DNA of 64,000 nt from Aphanocapsa lilacina HA4352-LM1 (lineage in GTDB: Bacteria > Cyanobacteriota > Cyanobacteriia > Gloeobacterales > Gloeobacteraceae): the NCBI GenBank assembly GCA_019359725.1, contig JAHHGR010000001.1, forward strand, positions 148,397 through 212,396, read 5' to 3'. The position numbers were made by a program, and so were the translations under genes. The notes under the pieces are model-generated. The model saw only the letters and a list, made by a program, of their open reading frames with translations, was not told the DNA's origin and did not search any database. Below are positions 45,291 through 54,810 of this stretch, in pieces (the stretch's first letter is position 1; the number at the start of each line of letters is the position of its first letter).

Positions 45291-48200
45291 CTAGCCGGGC
45301 ACGGCCTGGCTTTTGCGGCTGCGCAGGTGGTCGTAGCCCACCGGGTCGAAGACCCGAAACAGGCAGCTCATCTCAGCCACCACCGCCTCGTTTTGCAGCA
45401 GACACAGATCGTTGTGCATCTGCAGCAGCTCACCCCGGGAGTAGACGGGAGCGCGGCTGCGGGCGATCAAGAACACGGGCGCGTCCGTCTCGGCAAGCCG
45501 CAGGAAGCGGGCCTGGATTTCGTCGAGGATAAAAGCCTTGCCCATCGCCACACCGTGGTAGACGTGGGAAAGCGCCGTCACCAGCTGGCGGGCGGCTTCA
45601 ACGAGATAGAGCCCCGGGACGTGGTCTTTAGGGTGTTCGTAGAAGAACGGATGTGCCAGATCCTGAACCATCTCGGCCAGCACCGTGTTTTCGTCCGCCC
45701 GGCTCAAGCGTGCCAACAGCACGTTGTGGTCGTAGTCCTTGTGGACCAGCTGCCGATCGATGCGCTCGATGCGCCGCGGATCGAACTCCTGCTGCCAGGC
45801 CCGAAACCAAGGCATCCCCACGGCCGGATCCAACAGCGGGAGGACGGCGGCGGCGGGGACTTCGGCGGCCGGGGTTTGCTCCGCCAAAAACTCCGCCAAG
45901 TGCCCGAGGCCCGTGTTGTTAAAGAACAGGTTGATCGGGATATTGATCTGAAAGTCCTCCAGCACGCGCGCCCGCAGTTCTACCGCCATCAACGAATCGA
46001 GACCCAACTGGGTGAGCGGCTGCTGCGGATCCACGGCGTTCATCGGCTGGCGAAGCACCGCGGCCAGCTTCTCGCGCAGATAACCGCCCAGGTGCACCAG
46101 GCGCTCGGCCGGCGAAGCGGCAAGCAGCGCGTTGCGGGGTGAGGCTTCGGCAGGCGGGCTTGTCTGCGGTGGAGCCGCCGGCCGATGGCCGTTGCCCGCC
46201 GTGGCGAACCCACCCGCAGCATGGCCGTTGCTTGCCTGTGTACCGTTCGTGCTCTCAAGCCAGAAGCGCCGCCATTGCCAGGGATACGCGGGCAGGGGTA
46301 CGAAGGGCAGCGGTCCCTGCGGGTACAGTAGCCGCCAATCCACGCGGCAACCCAGGGTGTACAGTTGCCCGAGGCTTGCGAGCATCGTGGCCCGCTCGTC
46401 CTCGTAGCGCCGCAGCGAAGGCAGGCAGGCTCCCTGCTTCTGACGGTTCTCCAGGCATTCGGCCAGGGCGGAGGCCAGGGCCGGGTGCGGGCCGATTTCG
46501 ACAAAGATGTGGTGGCCGCTCTGGATCAGCGCGTCGACCGCATCGGCAAACTGGACGGCTTCGCGCAGATTGCGGCCCCAGTATTCGGCGTCGAGGCCGT
46601 TGCAAGGGTGGATTTGGCCGGTGACCGTCGAGTAGAAGGGAATTTGCCCAGCCCGCGGCTTGAGATCGTGGAGGTGCCCGACCAGTTCCGGGCGCATCGG
46701 TTCCATCTGCGGGCAGTGGAAGGCGTAGTTGACCGGCAGCATTTTGGTGGTGACGCCCCGTTGCTCAAACTGTTCGAGGACGGCCGCCAGGGTGTCGGCC
46801 TCGCCGGAGAGGACCGTCGTGGTGGGGCTGTTGAGAGCGGCGACGGAGAGGCCCGCGTAGGCGGCGATGAGCGGTTCCACCTCGGCGCGGCCCAGCCAGA
46901 CGGCAGCCATCCGGCCCGCCCCGGTGGCGCGCTGCATCAGTTGCGCCCGGCGAAAAACCAACCGCAATGCGTCCGGTAGATGCAAAGCGCCGGCCACGTA
47001 GGCGGCGGCCACTTCACCGACGCTGTGGCCGACCACCGCATCGGGGGTGACGCCCCACGAACGCCAGAGGGCCGCCAGTGCCACCTGCAGGGCGAACAGG
47101 ACCGGTTGAGCGATCTCGGTTTCCTGCAGGCGCGAGTCGGTCTTCTCGGCGAGCAGTTCCTGCACAAGCGACCAGTCGGCGTAGCGGCCCATCAGGCGGT
47201 CGCACTCGCCGAAAACTTGCCGAAAGACCGCTTCGCGCTGCCAGAGTTGCCGCCCCATCGCCCACCACTGCGGCCCCTGGCCCGTGAAGACAAAGGCAAT
47301 CTTCAGCGAACGGCTGGGCAGCTTGCGCCCCTGGCTGCCGCCGGGGGGGGTGACGCCCTGCAGCCAGGTTTCGAGGTGCCCGGCCAGTTCCGCCTGCGAG
47401 CGGGCGACCAGGCAGAGGCGATGGCTGTGGTGGGTGCGCCGGACCCCCGCGCTGTAGCACCATTGCGCCAGGGCGTCGGTCTCCGGTTCGGACACCAACC
47501 GCCCGCGCAAAGTGTCCGCCAGCTCCCGCAGGGCCTCGGCGCTGCGGGCGGACAGGGGCAACAGCTGGGGACTGTCGTCCGTGGGCAAGCTTTCGAAGCC
47601 GCCCACCGGCGCCTCCTGCAGGACGACGTGGGCGTTGGTGCCGCCGAAACCGAAGGAACTCACCCCCGCCCTGGCCGGTCCCTCCCGCCGCGGCCAGGGT
47701 TCCAGGCGTTCCTGCACCCTGAGGGGCAGACGATCGAAGGGGATATGCGGGTTGGCCGCTTCGAAGTGCAAATTGGGCGGGAGGAGCCGGTGCCGGAGGG
47801 CCAGCACCACCTTGATGAGACCGGCAATACCCGCCGCCGCTTCGAGGTGGCCGATGTTGGTCTTGGCCGAGCCGACGCGGCAGGGCCGGTCCGCGGGGCG
47901 GCCTTCGGCGAGCACCGCGCCGAGGGCGAGTGCTTCGATCGGATCGCCTAAGGGGGTACCGGTGCCGTGGGCCTCGACATAATCGATCTCGCCTGCGGGA
48001 ATGCCGGCGTCGGCCAGGGCTTCGCGGATGACGGCCTGCTGGGCGTAACCGTTGGGGGCGGTGAGGCCGTTGCTGCGACCGTCCTGGTTGGCGGCCGTGC
48101 CGCGGATGACGGCCAAAATCGGGTCACCGTCGCCTAGGGCGCGCGTCAGGGGCTTGAGGATGACTGCACCGCAACCTTCGCCGCGCACGTAGCCGTTCGC

Positions 48201-48887
48201 CCGGCTGTCGAAGGTTTTGCAGCGGCCGTCGGGGGAGAGCATGTGCGCCTTGGCCAGCGATATGCTCAGCTCCGGGGTGAGCATCAACTGCACACCCGCG
48301 GCCACCGCCAGGGCGCACTCGCCCCGGCGCAGACTCTGGCAGGCCAGGTGCACCGCCATCAGCGAGGAGGAACAGGCCGTGTCGACCGCCAGGCTCGGAC
48401 CGCGCAGATCGAGCAGGTAGGAAAGACGGTTGGCGGCGATGCAGTAGATGCCGCCGGTGCTCGCGTAGGCGTCGATGTCGTCGGGCTGGTTGAGATTGAG
48501 CCGGTAGTAATCGCTGTTGCAGATGCCCACAAAGACGCCGGTCTGGCTGCCCGCCAGCTGCTCGAGCGGTTGACCGGCGCTTTCGAGCGCTTCGTAGGCC
48601 ACCTCCAATAGCAGCCGCTGCTGGGGGTCCATGTACTGGGCTTCCCGGGCCGAGATGCCAAAAAACTGGTTGTCGAAGCGCTCGACCCCGCCCAAGAAAC
48701 CGCCCCAGCGGGTGTTCATCGTCCGGGGGGCGATCGCTTGCGGGTCGTAGAAAGCATCGACGTCCCAGCGCTCGGCGGGCACCTCGGCGATTGCATCGAT
48801 GCCGTCGCGCAACAGCCGCCAATACTCCGCAGGATTCGCAGCACCGGGAAAACGGCAGCCCAGGCCCACAATCGCTATCGCTTCCAT
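45291..48887 (-). CDS. polyketide synthase KS-AT-ACP with C-terminal AfsA-like domain
   Basis: 1198 aa from ATG 48887, which has AGGAG seven bases upstream. The ketosynthase spans 1-425 with catalytic C172 (VDTACSSS), H307 (EAHGTGT) and H347 (KTNIGH). The acyltransferase spans about 530-860 with S622 in GHSVGE and a YAFH specificity motif, which is malonyl-like. The ACP is at about 925-1005 with phosphopantetheine Ser965 in [10 protein letters not shown]. From about 1044 to the end a hot-dog domain matches the A-factor synthase (AfsA) repeat, with [20 protein letters not shown] followed by ARQ. I see no ketoreductase, dehydratase or thioesterase. Such an enzyme should release beta-ketoacyl chains, perhaps through the last domain. 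Its 5' end overlaps the free ACP gene by 13 bases. Confidence 0.9.
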   Translation of the reverse strand: MEAIAIVGLGCRFPGAANPAEYWRLLRDGIDAIAEVPAERWDVDAFYDPQAIAPRTMNTRWGGFLGGVERFDNQFFGISAREAQYMDPQQRLLLEVAYEALESAGQPLEQLAGSQTGVFVGICNSDYYRLNLNQPDDIDAYASTGGIYCIAANRLSYLLDLRGPSLAVDTACSSSLMAVHLACQSLRRGECALAVAAGVQLMLTPELSISLAKAHMLSPDGRCKTFDSRANGYVRGEGCGAVILKPLTRALGDGDPILAVIRGTAANQDGRSNGLTAPNGYAQQAVIREALADAGIPAGEIDYVEAHGTGTPLGDPIEALALGAVLAEGRPADRPCRVGSAKTNIGHLEAAAGIAGLIKVVLALRHRLLPPNLHFEAANPHIPFDRLPLRVQERLEPWPRREGPARAGVSSFGFGGTNAHVVLQEAPVGGFESLPTDDSPQLLPLSARSAEALRELADTLRGRLVSEPETDALAQWCYSAGVRRTHHSHRLCLVARSQAELAGHLETWLQGVTPPGGSQGRKLPSRSLKIAFVFTGQGPQWWAMGRQLWQREAVFRQVFGECDRLMGRYADWSLVQELLAEKTDSRLQETEIAQPVLFALQVALAALWRSWGVTPDAVVGHSVGEVAAAYVAGALHLPDALRLVFRRAQLMQRATGAGRMAAVWLGRAEVEPLIAAYAGLSVAALNSPTTTVLSGEADTLAAVLEQFEQRGVTTKMLPVNYAFHCPQMEPMRPELVGHLHDLKPRAGQIPFYSTVTGQIHPCNGLDAEYWGRNLREAVQFADAVDALIQSGHHIFVEIGPHPALASALAECLENRQKQGACLPSLRRYEDERATMLASLGQLYTLGCRVDWRLLYPQGPLPFVPLPAYPWQWRRFWLESTNGTQASNGHAAGGFATAGNGHRPAAPPQTSPPAEASPRNALLAASPAERLVHLGGYLREKLAAVLRQPMNAVDPQQPLTQLGLDSLMAVELRARVLEDFQINIPINLFFNNTGLGHLAEFLAEQTPAAEVPAAAVLPLLDPAVGMPWFRAWQQEFDPRRIERIDRQLVHKDYDHNVLLARLSRADENTVLAEMVQDLAHPFFYEHPKDHVPGLYLVEAARQLVTALSHVYHGVAMGKAFILDEIQARFLRLAETDAPVFLIARSRAPVYSRGELLQMHNDLCLLQNEAVVAEMSCLFRVFDPVGYDHLRSRKSQAVPG

Positions 48888-49201
48888 CGCGGCTCTCCTT
48901 GCTCGAGCTTCGGTTGGGCCGGGCTGGAAGTTTCCTCGGCGATCCGGCGGCTGAAGGACACCAGCGTCGGATAGTTCCAGAACAGCGTCGGCGACAGATG
49001 CAGATGGAGCCACTCCTCCAGTTGGGCCAGCAAAATCAGCGCCTGGGCCGAGCTGAGGCCATGGCTGGAGAAGGTTTCCTCCGGGTCGATCTCTTCGGTG
49101 GAGATTTTCAGCCGTTCGCTCAGTTTGACCTTCAGCCACTCCTGGATGAGGGCGGCGCCGACGATCGGCTTGAGGCTGGACTGGGAAGACATTGGGCTCA
49201 T
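48875..49201 (-). CDS. free acyl carrier protein
   Basis: 108 aa. ATG 49201 has GAGG seven bases upstream and overlaps the PfaD stop (ATGA); ATG 49192 is the alternative. The ACP fold is clear: ISTEEIDPEETFSSHGLSSA, with the phosphopantetheine Ser in GLSSAQ (the usual DS is LS-S here), and a helix LFWNYPTLVSFSRRIAEET. It probably loads the starter or shuttles chains between the PfaB-like, PfaD-like and KS-AT proteins encoded beside it. The missing Asp before the modified Ser is unusual and is worth noting. Confidence 0.85.
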   Translation of the reverse strand: MSPMSSQSSLKPIVGAALIQEWLKVKLSERLKISTEEIDPEETFSSHGLSSAQALILLAQLEEWLHLHLSPTLFWNYPTLVSFSRRIAEETSSPAQPKLEQGEPRWKR

Positions 49202-50865
49202 CGGTGTACCTCTAAAACACGACTGGGTTGGACGGGGCCAGCGACGGGCCGGTACTGGGTCCAGGAAGCAGGAAAATGCAGGCCCTGCAGGCGCATCCCT
49301 TCGAGGCGCTGCAGCAAAGCCGCTCCGCGCATCAGGTGCCAGGCCACATCCAGGACGCTGCGGTTGGCGGGTTCGGCGAGGTAGGTGTTTTTGACCCAGT
49401 GGTTGAATGCACCCATCGCCGGACCGCACCAGATCTGGTAATCCGCCTCACGGCCCGGTTCACCGGCGTTGGACCAGCGCGAAGATAAACCCAGATACCA
49501 GCGAAAAACCAGCGCCATCTTGCGCTTGGGGTTGTCCGTGGCCCGCTGGATCTGCTCGGGATCGCGGCTGGCGAAATAGGCGACGGTGTCCCGCCAGATC
49601 GCCTCTAAAGGCCGGCGGAAGAGTTGCTTTTCGAGCTTCTCGCGCTCGGGGCCGGGGATGGCCTCCAGCGACTCGCAGGTTCTGTACAGCTCAAAAAGCT
49701 TCTGGGCGCGGCTGGCGAACAGGGTGCCCCGCTTGAGCACCTGCAGCTTGACGCCCAGTTCGAACATGTCGGCGGCCGGGGCCATCGCCACATCGGCCAG
49801 ATCGGCCTGGGCCAGCAGCTGCTTGGTGTGGCGGGAGGCCCCGGCTTCGATGCAAGCCTGGTTGACCGAACCGGTGACCACGTAGGCGGCCCCCATCGCC
49901 AAGGCGGCCTGGACCGCGTGGGGGGTGCCGATCCCGCCGGCGGCACCCACCCGCACCGGCCGGGTGTAGCCGCAGCGCTCCTGGATCTCGTCGCGCAGGG
50001 CGATGATGGCCGGCAGCAGGCAGACCAGCGGCCGGTTGTCGGTATGGCCGCCCGAATCTGCTTCGACGGTGAGGTCGTCGCACATCGGCACCTGCTCGGC
50101 CAGTCGGGCCTGCAGTTCGCTGATCTGGCCGCTTTCGACCAGTTGTTTGAGCACAGGGTGCGCAGCGGGCTGCAAAAAGCGCGTCGCCACTTCCGGGCGG
50201 GACACTTTGGCGATGAGCTTGTGGCCGATCACAACCTCGTCGCCCCGGCGACTCAACCCGGCTGCCCGGTAGCGGACGATGCTCGGGGTGAGATCCATGA
50301 ATGCCGAGGCTTCGACCGTCGTCACGCCGTATTTGAGATAAAGATCGACCGCCCCCCGCTCGAGCGCCGCTTCGCTGGGGCTGTGGATCAAGTTGAAGGC
50401 GTAGGGTCCCGTCGGCAGCGCCTGCTGGATCCGCTGGATCGCCGCTTCGATGCGCTCAGGCACCAGCCCGGCCGCCCCGAACGAAGCGAGCAATCGCTCG
50501 CGGCCAAGGGCAATCACCATCTCCTCAGAAGCGATGCCGTTGGCCATCGCCCCGGTGGCATAGGCAAACTTGACCCCGTGATCGACCCGGAAACGATCGT
50601 CCCCAAGTTGCTCGGGCGACAGCGGCGGCGCCTTCAAGAGCAGTTGGGCCGTGGCGGTCCTGCCGCGCCCGGTGGGAGCGGGGCCGCCGCTTTGGGCCAT
50701 ACCGATGCGCTCGTCGATTTTGACGACGTACAGCGGCCGGTCCCCATCGAGCGCCATCGCCCGCATAGCCTCTTCGTCGAAGGCGACCGACTCCAGCGGA
50801 CCTTCCCAGAACTGGTAGGGATTGAAGCAGGAGCCCAAGTATTCGAGACGGTTGGATGGTGGCAC
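49198..50865 (-). CDS. pfaD: PfaD-family FMN-dependent enoyl reductase
   Basis: 555 aa. GTG 50865 is supported by AAGGAGG six bases upstream; the open frame runs much farther, through the next gene's antisense, and is not used. PfaD features include VDHGVKFAYATGAMANGIAS, ADSGGHTDNRPLVCLLPAII, VGAAGGIGTPHAVQAALAMG with its FMN phosphate loop, and the C-terminal block NPKRKMALVFRWYLGLSSRW. The family acts in trans to reduce enoyl thioesters in polyunsaturated fatty acid and polyketide synthesis. No dehydratase to make an enoyl group is visible here, so it may reduce a butenolide-type double bond or use a dehydratase encoded elsewhere. Confidence 0.93.
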   Translation of the reverse strand: MPPSNRLEYLGSCFNPYQFWEGPLESVAFDEEAMRAMALDGDRPLYVVKIDERIGMAQSGGPAPTGRGRTATAQLLLKAPPLSPEQLGDDRFRVDHGVKFAYATGAMANGIASEEMVIALGRERLLASFGAAGLVPERIEAAIQRIQQALPTGPYAFNLIHSPSEAALERGAVDLYLKYGVTTVEASAFMDLTPSIVRYRAAGLSRRGDEVVIGHKLIAKVSRPEVATRFLQPAAHPVLKQLVESGQISELQARLAEQVPMCDDLTVEADSGGHTDNRPLVCLLPAIIALRDEIQERCGYTRPVRVGAAGGIGTPHAVQAALAMGAAYVVTGSVNQACIEAGASRHTKQLLAQADLADVAMAPAADMFELGVKLQVLKRGTLFASRAQKLFELYRTCESLEAIPGPEREKLEKQLFRRPLEAIWRDTVAYFASRDPEQIQRATDNPKRKMALVFRWYLGLSSRWSNAGEPGREADYQIWCGPAMGAFNHWVKNTYLAEPANRSVLDVAWHLMRGAALLQRLEGMRLQGLHFPASWTQYRPVAGPVQPSRVLEVHR

Positions 50866-50911
50866 GGTGCGCCTCCTTGAGAAATAGAACAGGTGTTCGT
50901 CAGGCTGCCCA

Positions 50912-53476
50912 TCAGCGGCCCGTGCCGGGGCCAGGTGCAACCAGCCGGCCCGCCAGGGCGATTTGCCATTGCACCAGGGCGCCAATTTGCTGAAGACCCT
51001 CCTGCCGCGCCCGCAGATGGCTGCCGTGGGCTTCAGAGAGCAAGAGCGCGTGCTCAAGCCGGGGCCGGAGAAACGGAGCAGGCAGGGGCACCGGCACGGG
51101 CGCAGCCGGGGTCGCCTGAAGCGGTTGGGCCGGCGGCGCCACCCCAAACAGCGGCGCAAGATCCAGCGCCACCCGATGGCTGACCAACCTGGCCAGCAGT
51201 TGTATCAGGCCGGTGTGATCGTCGGTGCCCCGCTTGTTGATGGACACGGCCAGATGGGCGCGCTCGCCGAGGGTCTCGGTGATCCAGCGCGAGCAGGTAC
51301 TGGCCGGGCCGAGTTCGACAAAGATCCTGGCCCCGTCGGCGTAGGTCTGCTCGATCAACCGGCGAAAGTCCACCGGCCGGCAGATGCCCCCGGCGACCGC
51401 CGGGGCGACCGCCTCCGGGGTGAGGGCGACGGGTGCGCACCCCGACGCGCTGCAATAAAACGCGACGCCGGGTACGGGGCGCACCGGTTGGTCGCTCAGG
51501 CGCAACAGCTGCGCATAGGCGGACTCCATGGCCGGGCAGTGCAGGACGTGGCTGGCCGGGGCGCGAAAACATTCGCAACCCACGGCGGTGATCACCCTGC
51601 GGCAAGCCTCTTCCTCACCGGCAATCACCACCTCCTCAGGGGTATTGACGTGGGTGAGGAAGACGCGCTCTTCGCTTTTGAGCCGCTCGCGCACCCGCTC
51701 AGGAGGAGCCATCAGCACATAAGTTCCCCAGCGCACCGCGCCTATGCCGTTGCTCCAGAAAGATTCCAGCACCTGCATCGGTCCCGAAAGCACAGTGCGA
51801 AATAGCGGCGAAGTGCGCAGGGCGGCGTAGCTGTCCCACTGCTGCCAGGCTCCCAGCGCGTAGAACATGCTCGTCTCCCCCAGGCTGTAGCCAAAGGCGG
51901 CCCGGGGTTCGATGCCGAAATACTCCCGCAAAATGGCGGTGTGCAGTACCGCAAAACCGACCCCAGATTCGATCATCGCCACCGGATCTTCGGCCAACTG
52001 GGCTTCGAATGCTTCCAACTGGCGTCGGCAGAGGCGTTCGAGGCTGCGCGGATAGAGCTGCGCTTCTCTGAGCAACAGACCCGGATCGTCGGTCAGCCGC
52101 TCCAGCAAGCGGTGGCAATCCGGAAACAGCGGCAGCAGGTCGCGGCCGAGGCCCAGGTAGGAGTTGAAAGCGCCGGGGTACACAAAGGCAATGCCCGCCT
52201 GCGCCCCGAGGGGCGCGGGGGTGAAGTAGCTGCCCAGCGGCGTCTTCCAATCCCGATTCCCGGCGCGGGCTGCGGGAATGCCTTTGCGGGCGCGCTGGAT
52301 CTCGCGCAGCAGTTCGTCCCGGTTGCGGCCGACCAGGGCCAGTACGTAAGGGCTGGAAGGCTGCTCGGCAAAAGCCGCAAAGTACCGCCGGGCCATCGCC
52401 GCGAGGTCCTCCACCGTTTCGAGCTCACTTTGTACGGCCTGCAACCGGGCCTCGATCTCCCCCGGGTCCTGCCCCACCAGCAGCAGCAGTTGCAAAGGCA
52501 TCCGCGCGAGCAGCGGGCTGATGCGCGGCGGCACACCCGGCGCCTCCGCCAGGATGAGGTGGACGGCCGTTCCGGCTTCGTTTACCTGCAGCCCCGCCCG
52601 CCGCGGCCGGTCGATGCGGCTGAGCCACGGCCTTGATTCAGGTAGCGTATAGAATCCGCCATCCTGCCAATCAGCCAGTTGTTCCGGCGCAGGCCACGTC
52701 GGGCTGGCGGGCAAAAAGCGGTAGTAAATTGCCAGGGCGGTCTGGATCAAGCTGGCGATCCCGGCGCGGAGTCCACCGTTTTGGAGTCCTCCTAAAGCAC
52801 AGTGCAGGGGGGAGCCCGGGGGAGCCACCCCCTTGCCGTCGATTTGAGGCGAAACCACCGCCAGATAGTCGATGGCCTCAGGCAAAAGTCCCGCAGACAT
52901 CAAAGCTTGTCGGCAGGCGGCCACGGCCGCCGGTTGCGGCTCAGCGCCTGCCGGCTGGGGCACCAGGGCGATCGCTTCGAGGACAGCATAGATGCGATCT
53001 CGATCGCCAAGGGCCGCAGCCAGGGTCTTCAAGACGACCGCAGCGCTCACAGCGGCAGCGCCGCCGTCCGGGTCGATCCCGTTGCCTGCGCCGATGACCA
53101 CGGCCTCGACTTGCCCGTCCATCAGAAACTGTCGGGCAATTTCGAGCGTTTTGAATACGGAGGTCGCCTCTGTGACGGTGCAAATCGGACCGACCGAATG
53201 ACCGCTACGGGCAAAATACTCGGCCATAAAACCGGTGCGAATGTCCGGTCCGGCCGGAACCCGCCCGGCGCCCACCGTGAGCAGAACGGCAACCGCCTCC
53301 GGGCGCTCGCAAAGCCCGGCATCGCGCAGCGCCCCAAAAACAACATCCAGGCCCGGGCGGGGGGTCTTCGGGGTCTGCGGCCATGCAGCGCAGTAAAGAT
53401 CGTGGGCAAAGGCGTCCAAACCGCCCTCGATGTCCATGCCGACAACGGCAAGGGATAGATCTGCTCTTATCGACAT
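50912..53476 (-). CDS. PfaB-like protein: degenerate ketosynthase plus acyltransferase
   Basis: 854 aa from ATG 53476 (MSIRADLSLAVVGM), with GGAG nine bases upstream. Residues 1-320 follow the ketosynthase fold, but the catalytic Cys position reads EATSVF rather than ACSSSL, and the two His motifs are absent, so it cannot condense. Residues about 425-760 form an acyltransferase with GYSLGETSMFY (S531) and a VELGPASTCSR helix. This is the PfaB pattern of polyunsaturated fatty acid and heterocyst-glycolipid type synthases. A C-terminal Pro/Ala linker and helix finish it. It probably selects the acyl unit for the free ACP. It heads the polyketide operon, 46 bp before pfaD. Confidence 0.85.
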   Translation of the reverse strand: MSIRADLSLAVVGMDIEGGLDAFAHDLYCAAWPQTPKTPRPGLDVVFGALRDAGLCERPEAVAVLLTVGAGRVPAGPDIRTGFMAEYFARSGHSVGPICTVTEATSVFKTLEIARQFLMDGQVEAVVIGAGNGIDPDGGAAAVSAAVVLKTLAAALGDRDRIYAVLEAIALVPQPAGAEPQPAAVAACRQALMSAGLLPEAIDYLAVVSPQIDGKGVAPPGSPLHCALGGLQNGGLRAGIASLIQTALAIYYRFLPASPTWPAPEQLADWQDGGFYTLPESRPWLSRIDRPRRAGLQVNEAGTAVHLILAEAPGVPPRISPLLARMPLQLLLLVGQDPGEIEARLQAVQSELETVEDLAAMARRYFAAFAEQPSSPYVLALVGRNRDELLREIQRARKGIPAARAGNRDWKTPLGSYFTPAPLGAQAGIAFVYPGAFNSYLGLGRDLLPLFPDCHRLLERLTDDPGLLLREAQLYPRSLERLCRRQLEAFEAQLAEDPVAMIESGVGFAVLHTAILREYFGIEPRAAFGYSLGETSMFYALGAWQQWDSYAALRTSPLFRTVLSGPMQVLESFWSNGIGAVRWGTYVLMAPPERVRERLKSEERVFLTHVNTPEEVVIAGEEEACRRVITAVGCECFRAPASHVLHCPAMESAYAQLLRLSDQPVRPVPGVAFYCSASGCAPVALTPEAVAPAVAGGICRPVDFRRLIEQTYADGARIFVELGPASTCSRWITETLGERAHLAVSINKRGTDDHTGLIQLLARLVSHRVALDLAPLFGVAPPAQPLQATPAAPVPVPLPAPFLRPRLEHALLLSEAHGSHLRARQEGLQQIGALVQWQIALAGRLVAPGPGTGR

Positions 53477-53801
53477 AGATGCTTTCTCCACCATTCACAT
53501 CAACAATTAGCCGTAAATTTCGCAGCCTTTGTCTTCCCGTTTCCGTCTTCACTTCAGAGGCTAATAGCATTACCTTGTCGGTTGAATTTCCCTTGGACGG
53601 TCATTGATTTGTCTGCAATTTTTGATAGATAAATGATTAACAGTAGTCCGGCACTGAGTGACGAATTGGGCTCACTCAGCGCCGGACAGGAGCCTTGAGC
53701 TGCCTGCCCTGATCGGCGGCATCAAAATTCAAGCCGGTGTCTGGCAGTACGCGGCCTTTTTGAGTCCAATCAGCTGGCAAACAGCATTTAAGTTCAGCCA
53801 A
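53477..53801. other. 325-bp spacer upstream of the polyketide operon
   Basis: Holds no gene that I can support. It separates the acetolactate decarboxylase genes from the polyketide operon and is the likely place for the latter's promoter; its centre carries a long hairpin (53646-53687). The DNA next to the PfaB start is A/T-rich (CATTTATCTATCAAAAATTG region on the minus strand). Confidence 0.5.
53646..53687. terminator. long hairpin, terminator or attenuator-like
   Basis: GTCCGGC-A-CTGAGTGA (53646-53661) pairs with TCACTCAG-C-GCCGGAC (53672-53687): 15 base pairs with one mismatch and a ten-base loop. It lies 115 bp after the acetolactate decarboxylase stop and would end or regulate transcription entering the polyketide operon. 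No T run follows on the minus strand. Confidence 0.55.
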
Positions 53802-54614
53802 TCACAATTCGGTATCGAGAGGAGACTTGTAGTAGGGCAAGGTGTTGGGAAGATTGACTTTGAGTTGAGAAGCGGCATCTATGTAAACGCGAGCCCTGCT
53901 AATCCTACAGGTATTGATGTGCCCTCCTTTTTGCTTATCCTTGGTGAGGAGATGCAGATGATATTCAGGAACGTTGAGATCCGGGGCAGTTTTCTCGGGA
54001 AAGCGGAAACCCACAAACGTCCCCTCGACATCGTTGACTTCCTCGGTCACTGCGTTGGCAAGCCCATCCAAAAAGGGTGCGTAAGGTTTTTCCATTCTGG
54101 GATAGATCTGGTACTGAACGGATTCGAAGGTTCCTACGACCTTGATCGCATAGAAGATATTGGTGGTTGGCAGCCTTTTGTCCAGCGTCGCCCTGAAATC
54201 TTCGCAATCAATGGGCTGGAGAATATCGAAGCTGCGCTCAGGCTTAAAAAACTTGACAGTGGCATAGGAAGCCGTCTCGGCGTCATCTGTTTCTCTCACG
54301 GTACCATCCGTTTTGGCCTGATAATATTTGCCATCAATAGCCATCATTTCCCCATCAATTTGATCGGGGGCACCCAGGCCGAAATCACCGTTTCGCTTCA
54401 GCTTGCCGTAGGTGATAAATCCATCGAAAATGGATGCATAGATTGCGTCTGCCGTCGAGGCCTGGAATACAATATCATCACTTACCGACTCGGGGACCGA
54501 AAACGCTGAGAGCGCAACTGCTCCGACGAGCGTGAAGCCCGACAAAAGCAGGATTCTCTTCAATTTTCTCCATTTTTTACTGCCGTTGCCGATGAAAACC
54601 TTGCGAATATCCAT
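53802..54614 (-). CDS. exported alpha-acetolactate decarboxylase paralog 2
   Basis: 270 aa from ATG 54614, with GAGGAG seven bases upstream. A basic start and hydrophobic helix (KLKRILLLSGFTLVGAVALS) act as signal peptide or anchor, so the enzyme is periplasmic. Family motifs: FQASTADAIYASIFDGFITY, GDFGLGAPDQIDGEMMAIDG with the metal-side Glu, and the zinc site YHLHLLTKDKQKGGH (His-x-His-x10-His). Such enzymes convert 2-acetolactate to acetoin. Export is known for the Brevibacillus enzyme but is odd for a phototroph, because acetolactate is made inside the cell; a modified substrate is possible. It is about 200 bp after a similar gene, with an alcohol dehydrogenase remnant between them. Confidence 0.87.
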   Translation of the reverse strand: MDIRKVFIGNGSKKWRKLKRILLLSGFTLVGAVALSAFSVPESVSDDIVFQASTADAIYASIFDGFITYGKLKRNGDFGLGAPDQIDGEMMAIDGKYYQAKTDGTVRETDDAETASYATVKFFKPERSFDILQPIDCEDFRATLDKRLPTTNIFYAIKVVGTFESVQYQIYPRMEKPYAPFLDGLANAVTEEVNDVEGTFVGFRFPEKTAPDLNVPEYHLHLLTKDKQKGGHINTCRISRARVYIDAASQLKVNLPNTLPYYKSPLDTEL

Positions 54615-54690
54615 GGTCAATCTCCTCTGTAATTTGAGTGTGAACAGTGGTTTTGCAACAGATAAATCCACTGCAAGAAATGGACAACTG

Positions 54691-54775
54691 TAGGGAGTGA
54701 TCACGGCGCGCAATTGCACGTCGCCGCTGAGCACCCGATCGAAGCCGAGGTTGATGTTATCGAGCGTAGGTTCCG
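54691..54775 (-). pseudogene. 3' remnant of a zinc alcohol dehydrogenase gene
   Basis: On the minus strand it reads LDNINLGFDRVLSGDVQLRA and then VITP, closely matching the end of the intact alcohol dehydrogenase at 55715 (LDNINLAFDRVLSGDVRFRAVITP). The DNA is alignable without gaps for about 80 bases. The stop is mutated (TAA to TAC), and nothing of the other ~300 codons remains. It sits in front of paralog 2, just as the intact gene sits in front of paralog 1, so it records a tandem duplication and later deletion. Confidence 0.85.
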
Positions 54776-54810
54776 GTATCTTGCCGACTTATATACCCTG
54801 CCCTCGGCAT

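Noticed and set aside
49198..51159. Longer 653-codon version of pfaD
   Set aside because: The extra N-terminus overlaps the PfaB-like gene and is Arg-rich; GTG 50865 has an ideal ribosome site and gives the usual family length.
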